From Flavobacterium panici (GTDB lineage Bacteria; Bacteroidota; Bacteroidia; Flavobacteriales; Flavobacteriaceae): a stretch of DNA of 64,000 bases. The stretch is from the NCBI RefSeq assembly GCF_903819335.1, contig NZ_CAIJDE010000046.1:1-64000 (forward strand), read 5' to 3'. Positions 55,657-64,000 of the stretch are shown piece after piece (positions within the stretch are counted from its first letter, which is position 1; each line of letters opens with the position of its first letter). A program made the position numbers and the translations under genes. The notes beneath the pieces were generated by a model. That model saw only the letters and a list, made by a program, of their open reading frames with translations, had not been told where the DNA came from and did not search any database.

Positions 55657-57360
55657 ATGGCATTATCAGAACAAGAAATCATCAGAAGAGAAAAACTTCA
55701 AAACTTACGCAGTCTGGGAATCAATCCTTATCCAGCTAATCTTTTTCCTGTAAATCATACTTCTAAGCAAATAAAGGAGTCATTTGAAGAAGGTAAGAAG
55801 GTTATCGTTGCGGGTCGTTTGATGAGCGTGAGAGATCAGGGAAAAGCTTGTTTTGCTGAATTGCAGGATAGCGAAGGACGTATTCAATTATACGTAAATC
55901 GTGATGTTTTGTGTGAAGGTGACGATAAAACTTTATACAATCAGGTATTTAAAAAATTAACTGATTTAGGTGACTTTATTGGTATTGAAGGAGAATTGTT
56001 TACTACACAAGTTGGTGCAAAATGTATTCGTGTAAACGGATTTACTTTTCTGAGTAAAACATTACGTCCGCTTCCTTTACCAAAAGTTGATGAAGAAGGA
56101 AATGTACACGATGCTTTTAATGATGCGGAGTTACGTTACAGAATGCGTTATGTAGATTTAACGGTAAATCAACATGTTAAAGAAACTTTCATTAAACGTA
56201 CTAAGTTATTTAGCGCTATGCGTGGGTACTTTAACGACGCTGGATATCTTGAAGTTGAAACTCCGGTTTTACAGCCAATTCCGGGTGGAGCTGCAGCACG
56301 TCCGTTTATCACACACCATAATTCGCTTGATATTCCGCTTTACATGCGTATCGCAAACGAATTGTATTTAAAAAGATTAATTGTTGGTGGATTTGAAGGT
56401 GTTTATGAGTTCTCTAAAAACTTCCGTAATGAAGGTATGGACAGAACGCATAATCCTGAATTTACTGCAATGGAAATATATGTAGCTTACAAAGACTACA
56501 ACTGGATGATGGAATTTGCTGAAGGATTGCTTGAACACTGCGCTATTGCAGTAAATGGAACAAGCGAAGTTACTTTTGGCGAGCACAAAATCAACTTTAA
56601 AGCGCCTTATGCACGTGTTACAATGACAGATTCTATCAAACATTTTACTGGATTTGACATTTCAGGAAAAACGGAAGAAGAATTGTTTGAAGCTGCAAGA
56701 GGAATGGGAATTGAAGTTGACAAAACAATGGGTAAAGGAAAATTGATTGATGAAATTTTTGGAGCAAAATGCGAAGGAAACTATATTCAGCCAACTTTCA
56801 TTACTGATTATCCGAAAGAAATGTCACCTCTTTGTAAAGAACACCGCGACAATCCTGAACTTACAGAGCGTTTTGAATTAATGGTTTGTGGTAAAGAAAT
56901 CGCAAATGCTTATTCTGAATTAAATGACCCAATTGATCAGCGTGAGCGTTTTGAAGATCAAATGCGTTTATCTGAAAAAGGTGATGATGAAGCGAATGGT
57001 GTTATTGACGAAGATTTCTTAAGAGCTCTTGAATACGGTATGCCCCCAACTTCTGGAATGGGAATTGGAATGGACCGTTTGATTATGTATTTAACAAACA
57101 ATGCTTCTATTCAGGAAGTATTATTGTTCCCGCAAATGCGTCCGGAGAAAAAACAAGCTCAAATTGAACTTTCTGATGAAGAAAAGGTAATCATTACTTT
57201 ATTGAAAGGAAACGAAAATAAAATGGAATTAGGACAGCTAAAAGTTACGGCTAACTTAAGTGGTAAAAAATGGGATGCGTCTATGAAAAACTTATCGAAA
57301 CATGGTTTGACTAAAGTTGTCGTTGACGGCGAGTTTAAAACTGTGGAATTGGTGGAGTAA
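55657..57360 (+). CDS. lysS: Lysine--tRNA ligase, class II
   Basis: 567 aa. The N-terminal OB-fold anticodon-binding domain (about 50-165) and a class II catalytic core with motif 2 FRNEGMDRTHNPEFTAMEIY and motif 3 GMGIGMDRLIMYLT are complete. Residues from about 505 to 567 form an extension beyond the usual end (about 500), with a winged-helix-like pattern (ITLLKGNENKMELGQL). I believe such tails occur in other Flavobacteria, but its role is unknown. It charges tRNA-Lys. Confidence 0.96.
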   Translation: MALSEQEIIRREKLQNLRSLGINPYPANLFPVNHTSKQIKESFEEGKKVIVAGRLMSVRDQGKACFAELQDSEGRIQLYVNRDVLCEGDDKTLYNQVFKKLTDLGDFIGIEGELFTTQVGAKCIRVNGFTFLSKTLRPLPLPKVDEEGNVHDAFNDAELRYRMRYVDLTVNQHVKETFIKRTKLFSAMRGYFNDAGYLEVETPVLQPIPGGAAARPFITHHNSLDIPLYMRIANELYLKRLIVGGFEGVYEFSKNFRNEGMDRTHNPEFTAMEIYVAYKDYNWMMEFAEGLLEHCAIAVNGTSEVTFGEHKINFKAPYARVTMTDSIKHFTGFDISGKTEEELFEAARGMGIEVDKTMGKGKLIDEIFGAKCEGNYIQPTFITDYPKEMSPLCKEHRDNPELTERFELMVCGKEIANAYSELNDPIDQRERFEDQMRLSEKGDDEANGVIDEDFLRALEYGMPPTSGMGIGMDRLIMYLTNNASIQEVLLFPQMRPEKKQAQIELSDEEKVIITLLKGNENKMELGQLKVTANLSGKKWDASMKNLSKHGLTKVVVDGEFKTVELVE

Positions 57361-57388
57361 TCTTTGTCTTATTTTATTACAAATACAG

Positions 57389-57420
57389 CCCGATAGGTTT
57401 ATAACTTATCGGGTTTTTTA
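57389..57420 (+). terminator. Terminator of lysS
   Basis: CCCGATAGGTT and AACTTATCGGG pair around TATA (one mismatch), followed by a T run. Confidence 0.85.
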
Positions 57421-57452
57421 TTTAAAATTGTATAACCTTAAAAAATCGAATT

Positions 57453-57593
57453 ATGAATACTTTAAAGGTTTATCAGTTTAACCAACTTGAATTAGATATG
57501 CTTAAAGAAAGCGAAGAAGATATAAAATATGGCAGAGTTATTTCTCAGGAAGATTTAGACAAAGAAGATCTTGAATGGCTTTCTCAAATATGA
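57453..57593 (+). CDS. Orphan antitoxin-like small protein
   Basis: 46 aa, below the usual ORF cut-off. It begins MNTLKVYQFNQLE, and the second half, EEDIKYGRVISQEDLDKEDL, resembles the C-terminal toxin-binding tail of RelB/ParD-like antitoxins common in Bacteroidetes, which usually ends near EWL. The partner toxin is missing: no RelE/ParE frame follows within 300 bases, only a palindromic element. It could be a remnant or a solitary antitoxin. Codon use fits the neighbouring genes. Confidence 0.65.
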   Translation: MNTLKVYQFNQLELDMLKESEEDIKYGRVISQEDLDKEDLEWLSQI

Positions 57594-57916
57594 TATTAAC
57601 CTCGACAGGAAACCATCGGTTTTTTTTATGTCTTATTGTTGTCGAATTAGATTGCGTAGACGCACTGCTGTATGTCTTTACGGAATATCTTTATGTACAT
57701 TTTTAACAATAATTAATATTCCGTTAGGAATATCTCATCGGTAGAAAAAAAATAATATTGTTTTGGATCGTGTCCCATCGGGACACCTGGTTTTACGAAA
57801 ATAAAACATCTGCCTTGTTAATCAAATGTTCCTACGGAACATATAATCGCAATTCAAATTTAATTCTACCGATGAGACATTCCTACGGAATGAACTGCTT
57901 TTTCTAATAAATTTGA
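57594..57916. other. Spacer carrying palindromic element C
   Basis: A 323-base gap with no gene. The left part (57640-57700) holds a degraded GCGTAGACGCACTGC repeat; the rest is element C (57718-57892). Confidence 0.65.
57718..57892. repeat. Palindromic interspersed element, copy C
   Basis: A shorter and diverged member of the family seen at 13.2 and 46.8 kb. The outer arms are inverted: ATTCCGTTAGGAAT with ATCGGTAGAA on the left, TTCTACCGAT with ATTCCTACGGAAT on the right. The inner palindromes differ (TGTCCCATCGGGACA, TGTTCCTACGGAACA). The outer arms agree with A and B; the middle does not. Confidence 0.8.
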
Positions 57917-58513
57917 CTAAAACGAATACTTCTCCAACTTCTTCTCATAAATATCCAAAACCTTTGTACTTTCTTTTGGAAGATCACCTTTCCATTTTTC
58001 CTCAATAGATGGATTTGCTGGATATTTTCCGTTTTTCATTTTTATATGATGAAACAAACCTCCGCTTTTCATTAAAAGATCATAAAAATTTTCTGTTGAT
58101 GAAGTCGTTACATAAATTGGAAAATCGGTAACGGTGAAATGATTAATTACACTTCCGTCGTTATTTAAAATATAACCCGAACAGCCTCCGCTTCCGCAGA
58201 AATAGGAATTGGAGAAACCAACAAAATATTCATTTTTCTTATCGTTATTTAAATCAAAAGCTTCGTAATAAAAGAATCGATCTTCTTTTGTCACTTTGGG
58301 AATATCTTTCTTTAATAAAACATTCAATTGTTTTCGAATCAATTCAGCTGCTTTATCATCTTTTGCGGGAGCATTGCTTACATCCGCAGTCCCTCCAATT
58401 GTTTTATAAAGTGTATCCTGAACAATCGTTTTAATAATACTTTTTGATTCCGTTTTACTTTGACAAGAATACAATGCCAAAATTGCGATTAGAACTAAAA
58501 TTTTATTTTTCAT
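57917..58513 (-). CDS. Hypothetical lipoprotein
   Basis: 198 aa. The signal peptide ends in lipobox ALYSC (Cys17). The mature protein has an EF-hand-like acidic segment (DLNNDKKNEYFVGF) and a Cys pair (YFCGSGGCSGYIL) that may form a disulfide. I cannot assign a family. Confidence 0.75.
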   Translation of the reverse strand: MKNKILVLIAILALYSCQSKTESKSIIKTIVQDTLYKTIGGTADVSNAPAKDDKAAELIRKQLNVLLKKDIPKVTKEDRFFYYEAFDLNNDKKNEYFVGFSNSYFCGSGGCSGYILNNDGSVINHFTVTDFPIYVTTSSTENFYDLLMKSGGLFHHIKMKNGKYPANPSIEEKWKGDLPKESTKVLDIYEKKLEKYSF

Positions 58514-58582
58514 AATCTGATATTTTAAATCTACATCTTCCTTTACAACTAATTAAATTACGAAAAATATTCAACAAGCTCA

Positions 58583-59602
58583 TTAAACCAGCTGCGCCGC
58601 TTTATTTTCAATATCATTTTGCGTCAATAATGATTTTATATTATTGAAAGTTACCAAAGCAATCTGCGTTAAAGCTTCATTGGTAAAAAATGCCTGGTGC
58701 GCCGTTACCAAAACATTCGGAAAGCTCATTAAACGCTGAATCGCATCATCCTGAATAATATCAGCAGAAAGATCTCTAAAGAATAATTTTTCTTCCTGCT
58801 CGTAAACATCAATCCCTAAATAACCTATTTTACCTTCTTTTAAACCTTCAATAACGCAGGCCGTTTCAATTAATCCGCCGCGGCTTGTATTGATAATCAT
58901 AACGCTGTCTTTCATTAAAGCAATCGAATCTTTATTAATAACATGCTTTGTTTGATCGTTTAGCGGACAGTGAAGTGAAATTATATCACTCGATTTAAAT
59001 ATTTCTTCTAAACCAACAAAAGAAACGCCGTCTTTCACCATTTCCTCATTTGTCACAATATCATACGCCAGAACTTTACAGCCAAAACCTAAAGCGATTT
59101 TCGCGAAAGCTTTTCCAATATTTCCAGTTCCGATAATTCCGATTGTTTTTCCAAATAAATCAAAACCTAACAATCCGTTTAAGGAGAAATTTTGCTCCCG
59201 AACTCTGTTGTACGCTTTATGTGTTTTTCGGTTTAAAGTTAAAATCATCGCCATCGCATGTTCTGCAACTGCCTGCGGCGAATAAGCCGGAACACGGCAT
59301 ACTTTTAAATTGTATTTTTTGGCAGCTTCTAAGTCAACATTATTAAAACCTGCACAGCGTAGTGCAATGATTTTTACTTTTTTTTCTGCCAATTGTTTAA
59401 TTACAGCTTCGTTGACAATGTCATTTACAAAGACGCAGACAATTTCTGCTTTTTCAATTAAAATTACCGTTTGTGGGTTTAATTGTGTTTCAAAAAAATC
59501 CAGTTCAAAACCAAAATCGGCATTGTATTTATTGAAGAAAGTTTTATCATACGGCTGCGTTGAAAAGAAAGCAATTTTATGGTTTGAAAAAGAAGAGTTC
59601 AT
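58583..59602 (-). CDS. ldhA: D-lactate dehydrogenase (D-2-hydroxyacid dehydrogenase)
   Basis: 339 aa. The N-terminal substrate domain shows RCAGFNNVD and YSPQAVAEHAMAM, the Rossmann NAD-binding motif is GIIGTGNIGKAFA, the catalytic Arg lies in NTSRGGLIE, and the catalytic His in VTAHQAFFT. The pattern matches fermentative D-lactate dehydrogenases such as E. coli LdhA, which reduce pyruvate with NADH. Another D-2-hydroxyacid substrate cannot be excluded. Confidence 0.88.
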   Translation of the reverse strand: MNSSFSNHKIAFFSTQPYDKTFFNKYNADFGFELDFFETQLNPQTVILIEKAEIVCVFVNDIVNEAVIKQLAEKKVKIIALRCAGFNNVDLEAAKKYNLKVCRVPAYSPQAVAEHAMAMILTLNRKTHKAYNRVREQNFSLNGLLGFDLFGKTIGIIGTGNIGKAFAKIALGFGCKVLAYDIVTNEEMVKDGVSFVGLEEIFKSSDIISLHCPLNDQTKHVINKDSIALMKDSVMIINTSRGGLIETACVIEGLKEGKIGYLGIDVYEQEEKLFFRDLSADIIQDDAIQRLMSFPNVLVTAHQAFFTNEALTQIALVTFNNIKSLLTQNDIENKAAQLV

Positions 59603-59788
59603 GATAATTTGTTTTTGGATTGCATATATTGGTTTCCTAAAAATAAGAAAATATTTTCAATATGCAGGAAAGCCTTGAACTTAAATATTTACATTTCAAA
59701 AAGTTAAATAAATAACAATTCAAACAATATTCATTAAACCTATTCAGTTTAATAAAGTCTAAACACTATAACCTTAAAAGAACAAATC

Positions 59789-60229
59789 ATGAAAAAATTA
59801 TTTATCGCAGCTATGCTATTGATTGGAATAGCAAGTTTTGCACAAGATGCCGACCAAAAACCGGCACGTGAACAAAGAGAAAGATTAACTCCTGAACAAC
59901 GTAACGAAAAACAATTACAAAAACTAACTACAGAATTGGGTTTAGATGCAAATCAACAAACACAGGTAAAACAACTACTGGCTGAAAGAAGCGCTAAAGC
60001 AGAAAAATTGAGAGAAACAAGAGAAGCCAGAAAAGACAGCGATGTAAAACCAACTAATGCAGAAAAAGAAGCTTTTAAAAATGAATTAAAAGCAGAAAAA
60101 GAAGCAAACGAAGCAAAAATGAAAGCAATCTTAACTGCGGACCAATACACAAAATGGCAATCTCTAAGAGAAAAAAATAAAGAGAAAGCCAAAGACAAAA
60201 TGAAAGATTACAAAAAAGAAAACAACTAA
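59789..60229 (+). CDS. Spy/CpxP-like periplasmic protein, one module
   Basis: 146 aa. Signal peptide (1-18, SFAQ), then a strongly charged, almost fully helical protein. The motif EQRNEKQLQKLTTELGLDANQQTQV, near residues 40-64 (landmark LTPEQRNEKQLQKLT), and the later MKAILTADQYTKWQSL recall the LTxxQ repeats of Spy/CpxP chaperones. The following gene is a paralogue with two modules. Probably periplasmic, helical, possibly chaperone-like; the function is inferred. Confidence 0.78.
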   Translation: MKKLFIAAMLLIGIASFAQDADQKPAREQRERLTPEQRNEKQLQKLTTELGLDANQQTQVKQLLAERSAKAEKLRETREARKDSDVKPTNAEKEAFKNELKAEKEANEAKMKAILTADQYTKWQSLREKNKEKAKDKMKDYKKENN

Positions 60230-60240
60230 TATAGTTTACA

Positions 60241-60270
60241 AAAAGAGGCCGTTGAGCCTCTTTTTTATTT
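60241..60270 (+). terminator. Terminator after the first Spy-like gene
   Basis: AAAGAGGC and GCCTCTTT pair around CGTTGA, followed by a T run. Confidence 0.85.
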
Positions 60271-60391
60271 TCAAAAATGATTTATGTTTTCCTTAATAGT
60301 TTCTGTTAAATAAAAGATAAATCTGACAATTCGATTAAACTTAATAAATCTGTTGATGTCTAATTGCTATAAACCTTTAAAAAAAACGAAA

Positions 60392-61132
60392 ATGAAAAAA
60401 TTATTTATCACAGCTTTATTATTCGTTGGAATAGTAAGTTTTGCGCAAGACATCAATCAGAAACCAGCACGCGATCAAAGAGAACATTTAACTCCGGAAC
60501 AGCGTAATGAAAAGCATTTACAAAAATTAACTTCTGATTTGAATTTAGATAAAAAGCAGCAGGAGCAGGTAAAACAACTTTTGGCTGAAAGAAGTGCTAA
60601 AGCAGAAAAATTTAGAGATGCCAGAAAAGACAGTAAAACAAAACCTACTGATGCAGAAAGAGAAGCTTTTAAAAAACAAATTACTGCCGAAAGAGAAGCA
60701 AACGATGCTAAAATGAAAGCAATTTTAAATGCGGACCAATACACGAAATGGACGGCTCTAAAAAAAGAGCATGAAGGCCACCGAGGAAAAGGAGATCATA
60801 AAGATCATAAAACGCCGCAAGAACGTAATCAGGCACATTTGCAAAAATTAACGACTGATTTAAACTTAAACGCTGATCAGCAAAAACAAGTAAGTGAACT
60901 TTTATCTGACAGAAGTACAAAAATGGAAATGCTTAAAAAAAGCAGAAAAGATTCTGATGCAAAACCAACTGACGCTGAAAGAAAAGCCATGAAAAAACAA
61001 ATGGAAGAAGATCACAAAGCTGCAGATGCAAAAATGAAATCTATTTTAAATGCAGATCAATACAAAAAATGGACTGCCATTAAAAAAGAGCATAAAGACA
61101 AAATGAAAGATCACCGAAAAGATAAAATGTAA
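60392..61132 (+). CDS. Spy/CpxP-like periplasmic protein, two modules
   Basis: 246 aa from MKKLFITALLF; a frame from 60353 adds 13 residues ahead of a normal signal peptide and was not used. Two copies of the helical module of the previous gene are present, about 20-128 and 142-240 (ILNADQYTKWTALKKEH and ILNADQYKKWTAIKKEH mark their ends), joined by a His/Lys/Gly-rich linker (HEGHRGKGDHKDHK) that could bind metal. It probably arose by gene duplication followed by internal duplication. Confidence 0.78.
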   Translation: MKKLFITALLFVGIVSFAQDINQKPARDQREHLTPEQRNEKHLQKLTSDLNLDKKQQEQVKQLLAERSAKAEKFRDARKDSKTKPTDAEREAFKKQITAEREANDAKMKAILNADQYTKWTALKKEHEGHRGKGDHKDHKTPQERNQAHLQKLTTDLNLNADQQKQVSELLSDRSTKMEMLKKSRKDSDAKPTDAERKAMKKQMEEDHKAADAKMKSILNADQYKKWTAIKKEHKDKMKDHRKDKM

Positions 61133-61142
61133 TTGAGATCAA

Positions 61143-61176
61143 AAAAAAAGAGGCTTTTTAAAGCCTCTTTTTTGTT
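61143..61176 (+). terminator. Terminator after the second Spy-like gene
   Basis: AAAGAGGCTTT and AAAGCCTCTTT pair around a TT loop, followed by a T run. Confidence 0.85.
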
Positions 61177-61184
61177 TTTATAAA

Positions 61185-61280
61185 CACGGATTTCACAAAT
61201 TGACACCGATTAACTTGTTGTTGCAATAAATTCCACAAACTAGGCTAAATGAAAATTTGTGAAAATTCGTGAAATTCGTG
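61185..61280. repeat. Inverted-repeat element, imperfect arms
   Basis: CACGGATTTCACAAATT (61185-61201) pairs, with two mismatches, to the reverse complement of 61264-61280. It recalls the CACGGATTT arms of the element at 54.5 kb but is not the same. The interior has no ORF. Confidence 0.6.
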
Positions 61281-61316
61281 TTATCCCGTGGGCTTTAAAA
61301 ACCTCTTTTTTATTAT

Positions 61317-62603
61317 TTAAAATGTTTTCGAAACCTTATCGATCGCATTAATAGTAAAGTCTAAATCTTCGTACGTTAAAGCATCAGTAATAAACCATGT
61401 TTCGTATGCCGATGGCGCAATATAAATTCCTTCCTGCAATAATCCGTGGAAGAATTTTTTAAACGTTTCGTTATCTCCTTTTGCAGCCGTTTGAAAATCG
61501 GTAACCGGATTTGCATCAAAGTGAACAGAAATCATAGAACCTACTCTATTGATGGTAAAAACAACACCATTTGCTTTTAAAACTCTGTCAATTCCAGCTT
61601 CTAAATAAGCCGTTTTTTCTTCTAAACGGGTAAAAATTTCACGGTCATTATCCAAAGCTTTCAACATTGCATATCCAGCCGCCATTGCTAACGGATTTCC
61701 AGATAAAGTTCCTGCCTGATAAACCGGGCCAAGCGGTGCTAAATAATTCATGATTTCTTCACGGGCAGCAAAAGCTCCAACCGGAAGTCCTCCACCAATT
61801 ACTTTTCCGAAAGTTACAATATCAGCATTGATATTATACAATTCCTGAACTCCTCCGCGAGCTAAACGGAAACCTGTCATAACCTCATCAAAAATCAATA
61901 AGATTCCGTTTGCGGTACACAATTCTCTTAAGCCTTCAAGGAAACCTTTTGCAGGCGGAATACATCCCATATTTCCTGCAACTGCTTCAATAATTATCGT
62001 AGCGATTTCACCTTTATTTGCTTCAATTAAAGTTTTTACATTATCTAAATCATTGTATTTTGCCAACAAAGTATCTTTTGCAGTTCCTTCTGTAACGCCC
62101 GGACTATTTGGAGATCCAAAAGTTACTGCACCACTTCCCGCCTGAATCAAAAATGAATCAGAATGTCCGTGATAACAGCCTGCAAATTTTATTATTTTAT
62201 CTCTTTTTGTAAATCCGCGAGCCAAGCGAATCGCGCTCATACAAGCTTCTGTACCAGAATTTACAAAACGGATTTTATCAATATTCGGAACCATAGAAAC
62301 AGCCAAAGCTGCGATTTCTGTTTCCAGTTCTGTTGGCATTCCAAATGAAGTTCCCAGTTTTGCTTTTTCGATTACTGCATCAACAACCGGCTGATAAGCG
62401 TGTCCCAAAACCATTGGCCCCCAAGAGTTGATGTAATCTATTAATTTGTTTCCGTCTTCATCATACAAATAAGCACCTTTGGCACTTTTTACAAAAATTG
62501 GAGTTCCGCCAACCGCTTTAAACGCTCTTACTGGTGAATTTACTCCTCCCGGAATTACTTTTTCTGCTTCAGCAAAAAGCTGACTACTTCTTTTATATAA
62601 CAT
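61317..62603 (-). CDS. hemL: Glutamate-1-semialdehyde 2,1-aminomutase
   Basis: 428 aa, full length. The PLP lysine is Lys267 ([14 protein letters not shown]); HGHSDSFL and FDEVMTGFR are conserved. It converts glutamate-1-semialdehyde to 5-aminolevulinate in the C5 route to haem. Other haem genes are not in the window. The gene stands alone, preceded by TTTAGATTTT-type repeat sequence. Confidence 0.96.
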   Translation of the reverse strand: MLYKRSSQLFAEAEKVIPGGVNSPVRAFKAVGGTPIFVKSAKGAYLYDEDGNKLIDYINSWGPMVLGHAYQPVVDAVIEKAKLGTSFGMPTELETEIAALAVSMVPNIDKIRFVNSGTEACMSAIRLARGFTKRDKIIKFAGCYHGHSDSFLIQAGSGAVTFGSPNSPGVTEGTAKDTLLAKYNDLDNVKTLIEANKGEIATIIIEAVAGNMGCIPPAKGFLEGLRELCTANGILLIFDEVMTGFRLARGGVQELYNINADIVTFGKVIGGGLPVGAFAAREEIMNYLAPLGPVYQAGTLSGNPLAMAAGYAMLKALDNDREIFTRLEEKTAYLEAGIDRVLKANGVVFTINRVGSMISVHFDANPVTDFQTAAKGDNETFKKFFHGLLQEGIYIAPSAYETWFITDALTYEDLDFTINAIDKVSKTF

Positions 62604-62715
62604 TCTTATTTTAGATTTTAGAATTCAGATTTTAGATTTAAACTGAAAACTTATTTTTGGATTATTAGATTATTTCAAAACCAGACTGAAAACTGAGACT
62701 GCGACTGAAAACTTA

Positions 62716-63612
62716 TTACTTAACCTTCAACCTCTGCCCTATTGAAATCGCATTATCGGTTAGATTATTTTTTTGTTTTAAATCATCAACTAATAAATTG
62801 AATTTTTTTGAAATTGAATATAACGTATCTCCTTGCTGTACTTCGTACAAATTAGGATCATTTGAATTTGAATTTGAATTTGTTTTAACCGGAGTTGGGC
62901 TTTTAGTTGGGCTTGAAGTTGTTTTACTAATTGGCGTATAATTTTTTCCGGTAACCTGACAATCGTATTGATGCAGATTATAGCGCTCAATATAACTTAT
63001 TAATTTATCGGGATAATTAGGATCTGTTGCGTAACCTGCCGCTCGCAAACCTTTTGCCCACGATTTATAATCGTCTTTTTCGTAAGTAAATAAAGTCGCA
63101 TATCTGTTTTTTCCAACTAAAAATAAAGCATGATCGCGGTAAGATTCTGCCGCTTCGGGATATTTTCTAAAACATTCCTGCGCCGAATCATCATCATGAC
63201 GAACACTTTCTCCAAGCCAGTCTTTATGGCATTTAATTCCAAAATGATTGTTCGCTTCAAGCGCTAAATCTCCTTTACCAGCACCCGATTCCAAGATTCC
63301 CTGCGCCAAAATAATACTAGCAGGAATTCCGTACGTTTTCATGTTTCCCATTGCAATATCTTTGAACTGCAAAATGTAATTATTGATTAAATCGCTGGTT
63401 ACAACTGTTTTTGAAGTAGATTGAATAACCTCAGTTGTATTATTTGTAGAAGGATAATTTTTAACTGCTGGTTTGCTGTAGACTGGTTTTTTCGTCGTCG
63501 CTACTCTTGGCTTTTGAACCGTCGTTTTTTTCGTTGCAGCGACAGCTGGTTTGCTTGACGAACAGCTTGCCAAAACTAGTATTGTAAAGAGCAGTACAAT
63601 TTTTTTAATCAT
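62716..63612 (-). CDS. Glucosaminidase-LysM lipoprotein
   Basis: 298 aa. Lipobox ASC (Cys17), a Lys/Pro/Thr-rich spacer, a GH73-type glucosaminidase domain (about 75-215; ILAQGILESGAGKGDLA contains the catalytic Glu, then NNHFGIKC), a low-complexity Ser/Pro/Asn linker and one LysM module (about 252-298). It should cut between GlcNAc and MurNAc in murein. The linker is encoded over an ATTTGA-type hexanucleotide repeat (62860-62882). It overlaps the next gene by 8 bases. Confidence 0.9.
   Translation of the reverse strand: MIKKIVLLFTILVLASCSSSKPAVAATKKTTVQKPRVATTKKPVYSKPAVKNYPSTNNTTEVIQSTSKTVVTSDLINNYILQFKDIAMGNMKTYGIPASIILAQGILESGAGKGDLALEANNHFGIKCHKDWLGESVRHDDDSAQECFRKYPEAAESYRDHALFLVGKNRYATLFTYEKDDYKSWAKGLRAAGYATDPNYPDKLISYIERYNLHQYDCQVTGKNYTPISKTTSSPTKSPTPVKTNSNSNSNDPNLYEVQQGDTLYSISKKFNLLVDDLKQKNNLTDNAISIGQRLKVK
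62860..62882. repeat. Hexanucleotide repeat in the linker of the glucosaminidase gene
   Basis: Consecutive GAATTT units, coding for an Asn-Ser repeat (SNSNSN) in the linker. Gain or loss of a unit adds or removes two residues without a frameshift. Confidence 0.7.
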
Positions 63613-64000
63613 TTTTTTTAAGTATTGGTAATTTTTTCTGCTTCAACTTTATATTCATTCCTTCAATTCCCTGTAATCCGCCGGTGTGAATGAGTAGTAT
63701 TTTTGAATGTGCAGGAAAATAATTTTTGTTGATTAAATCTATAACGCCAAAAACCATCTTTCCTGTATAAATTGGATCTAAGGGCACTTTTGTTTCTTCA
63801 AAAAAACCATTGATAAATTCGATTAATTCCAAATTTATCTTGCCATAACCTCCAAAATGATAGTCAGAAATTAAATTCCAGTTATCTTTTTTTGCAAAAA
63901 TACGAATTTCATCGCTTAAAAAGTCACCTTTTAACGCCGGAAAACCCAAAATTTTCTGATTTTCCTTAGCACTATTTATTAATCCGGAAATTGTTCCGCA
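63605..64000 (-). CDS. 1-aminocyclopropane-1-carboxylate deaminase/D-cysteine desulfhydrase family, partial
   Basis: The C-terminal 131 residues; the reading frame is open to the window edge, so the start lies beyond position 64000. Visible motifs are CGTISGL at the edge (the PLP-phosphate loop of the fold-type II family), FGGYGK, PLDPIYTGKM and HTGGLQG. Members deaminate ACC or release sulfide from D-cysteine; which one cannot be told from this part. The 3' end overlaps the glucosaminidase gene by 8 bases, suggesting coupled translation. Confidence 0.85.
   Translation of the reverse strand, partial: CGTISGLINSAKENQKILGFPALKGDFLSDEIRIFAKKDNWNLISDYHFGGYGKINLELIEFINGFFEETKVPLDPIYTGKMVFGVIDLINKNYFPAHSKILLIHTGGLQGIEGMNIKLKQKKLPILKKND

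Overview
The window looks like a chromosomal segment from a Flavobacterium-like member of the Bacteroidetes. It is AT-rich. Several genes carry the Bacteroidetes -7 element TAnnTTTG, and Shine-Dalgarno sequences are nearly absent apart from a striking one before rpsU. Protein content fits as well: Porin_10, a SusC-like TonB receptor, DUF2851, DUF3467 and an XrtN exosortase pair. No prophage, CRISPR array, rRNA operon or intact insertion sequence was seen. The accessory signal lies in the intergenic spaces, which hold several families of short palindromic or inverted repeats.

Layout. 0.2-3.4 kb: a histidine kinase overlapping a receiver-only response regulator, convergent with a LysM-NlpC/P60 cell-wall hydrolase. 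3.8-9.0 kb: two aconitases of different subfamilies in tandem, plus a compact structured element. 9.4-13.1 kb: a dedicated protein-sorting pair, a membrane VIT-domain protein ending in a PEP-type C-terminal signal, with its exosortase overlapping by one base. 13.2-19.6 kb: the first copy of a roughly 240 bp palindromic element, moxR, a SurA-type foldase, a secreted alpha-amylase of archaeal type, and prfC.

19.7-36.2 kb is the information-processing block, all on the minus strand. Transcription runs rpsU, xerC, hpf, tRNA-Thr, tRNA-Tyr, tRNA-Thr, tuf, tRNA-Trp, secE, nusG, rplK, rplA, rplJ, rplL, rpoB, rpoC, DUF3467. A near-perfect promoter precedes the tRNA-tuf unit, and a hairpin separates rplL from rpoB.

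36.3-64 kb is mixed housekeeping: acyl-CoA dehydrogenase, a ComEA-like protein, an amino acid permease, a PspC-like protein, DUF2851, a DEDDh exonuclease, a CBS-type PLP enzyme, a porin, rnhB, a TonB-dependent receptor, Crp and AraC regulators, an NADPH-quinone-reductase-like flavoprotein, lipB, two paralogous lipoproteins, lysS, an orphan antitoxin-like small ORF, D-lactate dehydrogenase, two paralogous Spy/CpxP-like periplasmic proteins, hemL, a glucosaminidase-LysM lipoprotein, and an ACC-deaminase-like gene cut by the right edge.

Most worth following up: the exosortase/VIT pair; the three palindromic elements (two nearly identical, at 13.2 and 46.8 kb); the strong Shine-Dalgarno of rpsU; the archaeal-type amylase that seems to have lost its zinc ligands; and the inverted-repeat elements at 52.8, 54.5 and 61.2 kb. 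All family assignments were made by reading the sequence. No database search was run.
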